Positions 48,597-55,027 of a stretch of 64,000 nucleotides of DNA are shown in pieces. Below the pieces are notes generated by a model. That model saw only the letters and a program-made list of their open reading frames with translations, was not told the origin of the DNA and ran no database searches. The stretch lies in the NCBI GenBank assembly GCA_036504595.1, contig DASXUX010000020.1, forward strand, positions 62,001-126,000, in the 5' to 3' direction. The position numbers were made by a program, and so were the translations under genes. Position 1 is the first letter of the stretch. Every line of letters begins with the position of its first letter. This stretch comes from DASXUX01 sp036504595 (GTDB lineage: Bacteria; Planctomycetota; SZUA-567; H5-PLA8).

Positions 48597-49958
48597 ATGA
48601 ACGTTTCCACACGCCTCAACCTGAAGGCGAAAACTGGTGGCACGCACGCGAGCGGCGCCGCCGTTGGCGCCGGTCTCGTGCGTGCAAATGGCAAGACCGC
48701 ACGCTTGAGTTCTCGCCAAAAAGCTGGCGCGAACACAAGCGTGCCACCGGGCGCTGCAAAGCCTGCTCCGGTGCTGGTCACCCGGCCGCTGCTGAATGAG
48801 ACGCAGTTTGTGCCGGCCGAAGCGCACCGCACGCCGGCGTCGGTCATGAAGCTGGGCCTGCCGAAGCGCATCCGCGCGCTGATCAAGCTGCACGGCACGC
48901 CCCTGCTGGCGATCGACAAGCGCGTGCTTATTCAGGAATATCGGCGGTTCCAAACGTTGCTCCCGCGCGTGCGGTTGTTTTACGCCATCAAAGCCAACCC
49001 GCATCCGGATGTGATCAAAACGTTTCGCGATCAAGGCGGTTCCTTTGATGTCGCCAGCGAAGGCGAGATGCGGCATGTGCTGGCTCAAGGCGTCAGCCCC
49101 GACCGGATCATCTTCGCGAACACGATTAAGCGCCCCGAAGCGCTCGAATTTTGCCGCCGCTCAAAGATCAACTTCGTCACGTTCGACAACGAGCCCGAAC
49201 TTTACAAGATCGCCAAGCATGCCCCGGGTTGCCGCGTCCTTGCGCGCCTGAAGGTCAGCAACATGGGCAGCATCGTCGAGCTGTCGCTGAAGTTCGGTGC
49301 TGATCAGGAGCAGATCGTGCCGATGCTCGCCAAGGCGCGGTCGCTGGGCCTGAAGCCCGAAGGCATCAGCTTCCATGTCGGTTCACAGTGCACGAACTTC
49401 GAAAGTTACGAGCGCGCGTTCGAAGCCGCCGCGTACATTATGCGCGACGCCAAGGCGCAGGGCTTGCCATTCAAGATCGTGGACATCGGCGGCGGTTTCC
49501 CCATCCGCCACTTCGACAGCGACACGCATTCCGTCGCGACGTTCGCTCGGCAGATGCGCAGCGAACTTGACCGCTTGTTTCCGAAGGACATCGACATCAT
49601 CGCCGAACCCGGCCGAGCGCTGGTCGGGCCGGCCGGCCTGCTGATCACGCGCGTGGTTGGCCGAGCCATCCGCAACAACAAGAACTACTACTACCTGGAC
49701 GACGGCGTGTACGGCGATTTCTCCGGGATCGTCTTCGACCACTGCAAGTATCAGTTCAAGACGATCAAGCGCACGCAGAAGTTCGCCAGCATTCTCGCCG
49801 GCCCGACGTGCGATTCTTTCGACACGATTTCGCTCAGCGAAGAAATGCCCGAACTGGAAGTTGGCGACGTCGTGTACGTCCCCAATATCGGCGCGTATTC
49901 CTGCGCCAGCGCGCTGTTCTTCAACGGCATTCCGCCGGCGAAGGTGATTGTCGTATGA
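48597..49958 (+). CDS. PLP group IV decarboxylase (ornithine/lysine/diaminopimelate type)
   Basis: A 453-aa fold-type III PLP enzyme. PLP lysine in FYAIKANPHPDVI, then FDVASEGEM, HVGSQCTNF, VDIGGGFPI, IAEPGRALV and CDSFD near the C-terminus, all in standard order. The last (Cys-Asp) is the substrate-binding pair of the second subunit. The family includes ornithine/lysine and diaminopimelate decarboxylases; the HVGSQ and CDSFD forms fit the eukaryote-like ornithine/lysine branch. An 85-residue Ala/Gly/Lys-rich N-terminal extension is unusual. AGGAG precedes ATG 48597. The stop overlaps the N-acetylglutamate synthase start as ATGA. Confidence 0.9.
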   Translation: MNVSTRLNLKAKTGGTHASGAAVGAGLVRANGKTARLSSRQKAGANTSVPPGAAKPAPVLVTRPLLNETQFVPAEAHRTPASVMKLGLPKRIRALIKLHGTPLLAIDKRVLIQEYRRFQTLLPRVRLFYAIKANPHPDVIKTFRDQGGSFDVASEGEMRHVLAQGVSPDRIIFANTIKRPEALEFCRRSKINFVTFDNEPELYKIAKHAPGCRVLARLKVSNMGSIVELSLKFGADQEQIVPMLAKARSLGLKPEGISFHVGSQCTNFESYERAFEAAAYIMRDAKAQGLPFKIVDIGGGFPIRHFDSDTHSVATFARQMRSELDRLFPKDIDIIAEPGRALVGPAGLLITRVVGRAIRNNKNYYYLDDGVYGDFSGIVFDHCKYQFKTIKRTQKFASILAGPTCDSFDTISLSEEMPELEVGDVVYVPNIGAYSCASALFFNGIPPAKVIVV

Positions 49959-51235
49959 ACAAACTCACCGACCTGCGCGAAATCCTCCGCTACGTCCCCG
50001 GCTTTCGCGAAAAAACGTTCGTTGCGGCGATCGACGGCGCGATCGTGGAGGACGAGAACTTCTCCAATCTGCTGCTCGATATCGCGCTGCTGCGCAGCCT
50101 GAGCATCCGCGTGGTGCTCGTGCACGGCGCCAGCTTTCAGTTGCGGCGCTTGGCGGCCGAACTCAACCAGCCGATTTCGAACGCCGACGGCACGGGCGTC
50201 ACCGATCCAGCGACGCTGCGGCTGGTCATGAGCGTTGCCAACAGCATCACGCATGAGATTTTGGAGGGTCTGTCCAGCGCCGACCTGCGCGCGGCCAGCA
50301 CCAACGCCATCGTTTCGCATCCAGCCGGAATCCTGCGCGGCGTGGACATGCAGATGACGGGCAAAGTTGAGCGCATCGACAAGGCGTTTCTGACCACGCT
50401 GCTCGAACACGACATCATCCCGGTCATTCCGCCGCTGGGGTTTGATGGCGAAGGTCACACCTACCGCGTGAACTCCGATGCGATCGCGACACAAGTGGCA
50501 CTTGACCTGGGCGCCAGCAAGCTGGTTTACATCACGACACGCGATGGCATCGAGTGCGGCGGCAAGCTGCTGCGGCAGCTTCCGGTGGCCGAAGCCGAAG
50601 AGGTGCTAAAGAAGGAGCGCGATAAAGTCCCCGCGGAGATGATTTCCAAGCTGGAATACGCCTGCAGAGCCTGCATGGGGGGCGTCGAGCGCGTGCACAT
50701 CATCAACGGCCGTTCCGAAGAAGGTCTGCTGGCCGAAGTGTTCTCTTCCGCCGGCGTGGGCACGCTGATCTACGCCAACGAATACCAGGCGATTCGCGTG
50801 GCGCAGAAGAAAGACGCCGCCACGATCCTTAAACTCATCGCGCCCGCCGTGGAAAATGAGGAACTGCTCAAACGCACCCGCGCTGGCATCGAAAAGCAGA
50901 TCAGCGACTACTTCCTGTTTGAGATCGACCGCAACCCGGCCGGATGCATTGCCCTGCATCCGTTTCCGGAAGCGGGCAAGGCGGAACTGGCCTGCTTGAT
51001 CGTCAGTCAGTGGTACGAGAACCGCGGCATCGGCCGCAAGCTGATGGCGTACGTTGAGAACCTCGCCCGGCAGCGCGGCTTCAAGGAACTGTTCTGCCTT
51101 TCGACGCAGACGTTCGCGTATTTTCAACAGAAGGGCGGCTTCCGCGAAGCCACCCCCGACGATCTTCCGCCCGCGCGCCGCCAGCAATGGGAACAGAGCC
51201 GGCGCAACTCGCGCATTCTGATCAAAACGCTGTAG
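49955..51235 (+). CDS. argA: Amino-acid N-acetyltransferase (N-acetylglutamate synthase)
   Basis: A 426-aa enzyme for the first step of arginine biosynthesis (glutamate + acetyl-CoA). Residues 15-290 are an amino-acid-kinase fold domain (VVLVHGASFQLRRLAAELNQ, VIPPLGFDGEGHTYRVNSDA), and 290-426 a GNAT domain (AELACLIVSQWYENRGIGRK). ATG 49955 overlaps the decarboxylase stop by four bases (ATGA), implying coupled translation. Both substrates belong to arginine/ornithine/polyamine metabolism. A family C palindrome begins three bases after the stop. Confidence 0.92.
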   Translation: MNKLTDLREILRYVPGFREKTFVAAIDGAIVEDENFSNLLLDIALLRSLSIRVVLVHGASFQLRRLAAELNQPISNADGTGVTDPATLRLVMSVANSITHEILEGLSSADLRAASTNAIVSHPAGILRGVDMQMTGKVERIDKAFLTTLLEHDIIPVIPPLGFDGEGHTYRVNSDAIATQVALDLGASKLVYITTRDGIECGGKLLRQLPVAEAEEVLKKERDKVPAEMISKLEYACRACMGGVERVHIINGRSEEGLLAEVFSSAGVGTLIYANEYQAIRVAQKKDAATILKLIAPAVENEELLKRTRAGIEKQISDYFLFEIDRNPAGCIALHPFPEAGKAELACLIVSQWYENRGIGRKLMAYVENLARQRGFKELFCLSTQTFAYFQQKGGFREATPDDLPPARRQQWEQSRRNSRILIKTL

Positions 51236-51238
51236 TGG

Positions 51239-51258
51239 CGCAATCCTCCTGGATTGCG
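51239..51258 (+). repeat. Palindromic repeat family C behind argA
   Basis: CGCAATCCTCCTGGATTGCG three bases after the TAG stop. Identical to copies at 20197 and 53693. Confidence 0.92.
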
Positions 51259-51312
51259 TGCCGTTCGTATCAGAACCGCGACCGTAAGGGAGCGGCAGTA
51301 AAGGAGGGGCCC

Positions 51313-52074
51313 GTGCAGCATCTGCGTATTTTTGGCGGCGTTCTTTGCGCGAGTCTGCTGCTATCGGGCGGCTGTCGCAGCGCCAAGCCCAAGACGGATT
51401 ATGCGGGCACCAGCATCGGTGCCGTCACTCACAGCGACAAAGCCGAGAATCTGGACGTCAATTGCCCCGTCGGCATGGTGCTCATTCCGGCCGGCCCGAC
51501 GCGCTTTGGCCCGGTTGAAACCAAAGACGTTGCGGCCAGCGAAAAAGACCAGGCCGAACGCCTGGTGATGAGGGCCTTCTGTATCGACAAATACGAATAT
51601 CCCAACCAGCCCGGTGAAGCTCCCATGCGTTCGGTCACGTGGATGGAAGCCCGCGATCTGTGCACGAACAAAGGCAAGCGCTTGTGCAGCGAGCAGGAAT
51701 TCGAAAAAGCGTGCCGCGGCCCGGTCGCAACGCTGTACACCTATGGCGACGGCTTCGCCGCTGGAGCCTGCCCCGCGTCCGCTCAGGAGTACGCCTCCGG
51801 CCAATATGCCAACTGCGTTTCGGGTTTTGGCGTCGCCGATATGAGCGGCGGCGTGTACGAGTGGACTTCGAGCAGTTCCGGCGAAGACAGCGTAGAGCGC
51901 TACCTGCGCGGCGGCATGAGCGCCGACAACGCGTCGCGCAGCGCGCGCTGCACCTACCGCGTCAGCTACCGAGCCAATGTCGCCAGTCGCGAGGTCGGCT
52001 TCCGCTGCTGCACGTCAGTGCAAAAAGAGGAGCCCGCTAAGTTGCCGAAGGAACCGTCTGAAAAGAAGGAATGA
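51313..52074 (+). CDS. FGE/sulfatase-modifying-factor-like lipoprotein
   Basis: A 253-aa exported lipoprotein with lipobox LLLSGGC (Cys 21) and a domain of the formylglycine-generating-enzyme family. Blocks are VGMVLIPAG, YEYPNQPGEAPMRSVTWMEA, KGKRLCSEQEFEKACRG and YEWTSS, then RGGMSADNASRSARC and GFRCC. Members outside true FGEs have lost the catalytic Cys pair and act as binding domains; here a C-terminal Cys-Cys is kept but the context is different. GTG 51313 is chosen because AAGGAGG lies exactly upstream. Function unknown, presumably in the envelope. Confidence 0.87.
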   Translation: MQHLRIFGGVLCASLLLSGGCRSAKPKTDYAGTSIGAVTHSDKAENLDVNCPVGMVLIPAGPTRFGPVETKDVAASEKDQAERLVMRAFCIDKYEYPNQPGEAPMRSVTWMEARDLCTNKGKRLCSEQEFEKACRGPVATLYTYGDGFAAGACPASAQEYASGQYANCVSGFGVADMSGGVYEWTSSSSGEDSVERYLRGGMSADNASRSARCTYRVSYRANVASREVGFRCCTSVQKEEPAKLPKEPSEKKE

Positions 52075-52080
52075 ACCTGA

Positions 52081-52116
52081 GCGTTGCTTTTTCTGAACCC
52101 TGAACCCTGAACCCTG
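52081..52116. repeat. GAACCCT heptamer array between convergent genes
   Basis: CTGAACCCTGAACCCTGAAC followed by CCTGCCG, three perfect heptamers, next to the stop of the pilP-like gene. Confidence 0.9.
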
Positions 52117-52119
52117 CCG

Positions 52120-53061
52120 TTACTGCGGCTTATTGCCGGCGCGCTGTTCTTTTCGCTTGAGCATTTCCATCGCTTTCTTGAGCTTCTCTGGATCGATGCC
52201 CGGGACGTCCGGCGCTGCCGCGGTGTCCTTCTTGGTGGGCGCGGGTTTGTCAACCTTTTCTGGTTTGTCCGCTTTCTTGTCAGCCTTGTCCGGTTTCGCC
52301 TTATCCTTTGGCGTTTTGTCTGTCTTCTTGTCTTTCGGCGTCGTCTCGGTGTCAGCCCCATCGCCGTCACCTTTCGCCTTGCTGGAAGCATCCGCGACGG
52401 TGGTCTCGCCGCTGAAGCGATCGTCCTTGATCAAGTAGGGCAGGTTGTCCTTGTCAACCAGGTAGATCGCCTGCTTGTCGATCTTCGTGATCGTGTAGTC
52501 GAAGTCCTTCAGGCGGTCGCCGACCTTCACCCGTGTCGGAGCCCCGCCGTCCTTGGGCTTCAGCATCCCGTAGGTCTGGCCGTTGATGATCACCACGCCG
52601 ACGTAGGCGACTTGCGCGTCGCGATCGTTCGCGCTGAACTTCTTCGGGCCCTTCTTCTCATCTTTTTCGAGTTTGTCTGCGAGCGGCGGAGGTGGTGGTG
52701 GTGGCGGCGGCGGCGCGAGCTTAGCCAGTTCCGCAGCCGACGGCAGCGTGGTCTTCTTGACAAAATCCTTGCTGGGCGCGAACGGCGTCTTGCGATTGCG
52801 ATTGACCAGGTCGTTGGTGCGCGGATCGAGCATGCGCGAGACCGTTCCCGGCACGATGTAGAAGCGTTCTTCGAACGGCCGCGGGGGGCTGATGTTGCTC
52901 AGCGGCATAGGTCCCGGATTGGTGCTGATCGGTTTGCCCACTGCAAGCAACACCGGGCCGCTGGAGAAATAATGGTAAACCCCCAGCGCGCAGAAAGCCG
53001 CCGCCACCATAAAGGCGAGCTTCTCCTTGTTGAACCCCGTTGTGTTCTGCTGCCGTCTCAT
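52120..53061 (-). CDS. PilP-like pilus/secretion platform protein
   Basis: A 313-aa bitopic protein. One N-terminal helix (KLAFMVAAAFCALGVYHYF) anchors it. A Pro-stretch (PPPPPPPPPP, about residue 117) precedes a small beta domain (AYVGVVIINGQTYGMLKPKD, then VKVGDRLKDFDYTITKIDKQ), as in PilP/GspC-type HR domains. A long Lys/Asp/Pro-rich tail follows. Its position as last gene of the pilM-N, pilO-like cluster supports the call; sequence similarity alone is weak. GAGG lies upstream of ATG 53061. Confidence 0.68.
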   Translation of the reverse strand: MRRQQNTTGFNKEKLAFMVAAAFCALGVYHYFSSGPVLLAVGKPISTNPGPMPLSNISPPRPFEERFYIVPGTVSRMLDPRTNDLVNRNRKTPFAPSKDFVKKTTLPSAAELAKLAPPPPPPPPPPLADKLEKDEKKGPKKFSANDRDAQVAYVGVVIINGQTYGMLKPKDGGAPTRVKVGDRLKDFDYTITKIDKQAIYLVDKDNLPYLIKDDRFSGETTVADASSKAKGDGDGADTETTPKDKKTDKTPKDKAKPDKADKKADKPEKVDKPAPTKKDTAAAPDVPGIDPEKLKKAMEMLKRKEQRAGNKPQ

Positions 53062-53152
53062 GTGCGCCTCACTGCAAGGGACTGATCATACTGCGTTGGC
53101 ACTCGTTGTCACTCCATTGTCTGGCAAAATCGTGGCACAAATCTGTTCGTCA

Positions 53153-53620
53153 CTACCAAAAGCCGAAGCCGAGATCGTGATCGAGCGACTCCACTCCGGC
53201 CGCCTCCAATTTCCTGTCCACCCGGCGACACGCTTGCATCCATTGTTGCGCAAAGTAAACCCCGGGGTTCCGCTCTTCTTCTTCCCGAACGATTGACCAT
53301 TCTGGAAAGCTTGTCCGCGAACCCTCCTGCTGTTCTTCGCGCACACTATCCAGCCGCTTGTTGTCCTCCGCGTACTCGTCTTCTAGCCCCGCCAGGGTTC
53401 GCCGGTAGCCTGGCGTCGCTTCCGCTGTTCTTGCCTCGCCGTAGTGCGCTCCGGTCATCGGCGCGTAATTTCGCGCGTATTCCGGCGCCTTTGCCTTCAG
53501 CCGCGCGCGCGCCGCGTTCTCTTCCCAGCGCAGCGGAAGCGACCCCGCAATCCCGGCGACCAGCAGGAATAGGATCAGCCAAGGCTTGGGCTCCACGCTC
53601 TGTTTTGCGAGTACTCGCAT
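53153..53620 (-). CDS. Truncated paralogue of the PilO-like protein
   Basis: A 155-aa protein with an N-terminal helix (PWLILFLLVAGIAGSLPL) and a coiled-coil segment. It shares NPGVYFAQQWMQACRRVDRK with the PilO-like protein upstream (NPGVYFAQMWQRKKNVLQTR), and both have DLGF/DIGF behind it. Only the N-terminal half is present; the frame ends at Gly-Phe-Trp. It may be a specialised short subunit or a decaying duplicate; the frame is intact. Confidence 0.6.
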   Translation of the reverse strand: MRVLAKQSVEPKPWLILFLLVAGIAGSLPLRWEENAARARLKAKAPEYARNYAPMTGAHYGEARTAEATPGYRRTLAGLEDEYAEDNKRLDSVREEQQEGSRTSFPEWSIVREEEERNPGVYFAQQWMQACRRVDRKLEAAGVESLDHDLGFGFW

Positions 53621-53692
53621 TCCAAATCCCGCCCAATCTTTTCGTGCCGCTACTCCTGCCTACTGCCGCTGCCTCCTGCCTACTCTCACCTG

Positions 53693-53712
53693 CGCAATCC
53701 AGGAGGATTGCG
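53693..53712 (-). repeat. Palindromic repeat family C behind the PilO-like gene
   Basis: CGCAATCCAGGAGGATTGCG, i.e. the same element read on the minus strand, four bases behind the stop of the minus-strand gene. Confidence 0.92.
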
Positions 53713-53716
53713 CTAC

Positions 53717-54877
53717 TTACTCCGTCGGCAACCTGAATTTCGGCCTCTTGATCGACCCCGTAGGCGTTGCCGAGTTCCCCTTGGTTGGGTTATCGTACAG
53801 TCCGCGCGGGTTCTTCGTCGGATCGAAGAAGTCCATTCCGGCCGCGGACATCTTCAGCAGCACGTGCTCCTGGAACAGTTCGATCCGCTTGGGGGAGTCC
53901 TTATCCGCGTCGGGTTTGAGAAGCGTCATCTCGGTCCGGTCTTCCTTGCTGTCGTCCAGGAACGGCGACAGGACTTCCAGGTTGCGGATCACCAGGAATT
54001 GCCCGGGCGCGCGGACGGAGTGCAGGAAGCGCATGAACGTGTTGACGTCGCACTGCAGCACGATTTCGACCGGATACTCTTGGATGAAGCTCTTCCACAT
54101 TTTCACGTTGTACTTGCGGAAACGCTCGGACATCGGGTTCTTCTCATCCGGGCTGTATCGGGGGTTCGCCACCAGCATCGACGGGCCTGTCGCGACGGAC
54201 CGCTCCGGCTTGATGCTGACGATCTTCATGTATGCCTCGGCTTGCAGTCCCTGCGCCTTCTCCTCCGCCTCTTCACGCAGCTTGGCCTCGATACACAGCA
54301 GAATGATCTTCTCGGCGATGTAAAGTTCGCGCAGATATTCTTCTGCCTCGTTCCTCGAAATATTGACCTTGCCCGTGTACTCCTTGAATCCAATATCCGC
54401 GTCGCCGCAGACCACACGCGTCTCATCCAGGCGTGTTTGCAGCACATTCTTTTTGCGTTGCCACATTTGCGCGAAGTATACGCCTGGGTTCTTCTCGTCC
54501 GTCGCAGGAATTCCTGTCCAATCGGGGAACTGCATCCGGCTGGCCTGCTCCTTCAATGTGATCAGTTCGCCAACCTGAGCGTTGCTCTCCGTGTACTGCT
54601 TCTTCAGCTCGGTAAGCTCCTTGCCCGCGGGGATCAGGCCGGGGTCGGGCGAATAGCCGCCAAAATTGGCCTCATGCATTTGCGCGTAAAACTTCTCATA
54701 TCCCTTTGCCTTCTCGCGCAGGCGGCTGCGAGCCTCTTCTTCTTCCGTCTTCTGCGTCTGATAACCGGCAAAGCCCACGCCCGGAATGTGCCAAGGCAGG
54801 TAAAAGGCCAGCGCGCCCAGCACCACCAGGTAGATCAAACCATTGACTAACCTGCGGTCAGTGTCATCTAGAGCCAT
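53717..54877 (-). CDS. PilO-like pilus/secretion platform protein
   Basis: A 386-aa bitopic protein with an N-terminal helix (NGLIYLVVLGALAFYLPW), a long charged coiled-coil (35-110) and an alpha-beta region. EEYLRELYIAEKIILLCIEA and WKSFIQEYPVEIVLQCDVNT, with FLVIRNLEVL near the end, fit the ferredoxin-like fold of PilO/GspM-type proteins. It would pair with PilN in the inner-membrane platform of a type IV pilus or type II secretion system. AGGAG precedes ATG 54877. A family C palindrome follows the stop. Confidence 0.68.
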   Translation of the reverse strand: MALDDTDRRLVNGLIYLVVLGALAFYLPWHIPGVGFAGYQTQKTEEEEARSRLREKAKGYEKFYAQMHEANFGGYSPDPGLIPAGKELTELKKQYTESNAQVGELITLKEQASRMQFPDWTGIPATDEKNPGVYFAQMWQRKKNVLQTRLDETRVVCGDADIGFKEYTGKVNISRNEAEEYLRELYIAEKIILLCIEAKLREEAEEKAQGLQAEAYMKIVSIKPERSVATGPSMLVANPRYSPDEKNPMSERFRKYNVKMWKSFIQEYPVEIVLQCDVNTFMRFLHSVRAPGQFLVIRNLEVLSPFLDDSKEDRTEMTLLKPDADKDSPKRIELFQEHVLLKMSAAGMDFFDPTKNPRGLYDNPTKGNSATPTGSIKRPKFRLPTE

Positions 54878-54897
54878 CGCTTCTTCTCCTGCCTAAG

Positions 54898-54976
54898 TCT
54901 GGAGTCTGGAGTCGAAACCCCGCCAGATCTCCGGCACGAACCACAAACCACGAACCACGAACTAAGAGCTAAGAAC
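54898..54976. repeat. Heptamer arrays between pilM-N and pilO-like genes
   Basis: GTCTGGAGTCTGGAGTC followed by GAACCACAAACCACGAACCA and AGAGCTAAGAACT, three different heptamer types in a row. Confidence 0.85.
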
Positions 54977-54977
54977 T

Positions 54978-55027
54978 GCCGGCACGGAGGCCGGCGCTAC
55001 CCTGCCGGCACGGAGGCCGGCGCTACC
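54978..55027. repeat. Two tandem family A palindromes behind the pilM-N stop
   Basis: GCCGGCACGGAGGCCGGCGC followed by TACC occurs twice, separated by two bases, and touches the stop codon of the fusion gene. Confidence 0.93.

Noticed and set aside
47208..49088. Minus-strand open frame of about 625 codons over the HEAT-protein and decarboxylase genes.
   Set aside because: Covers two genes with clear motifs on the other strand; no recognisable protein features of its own.
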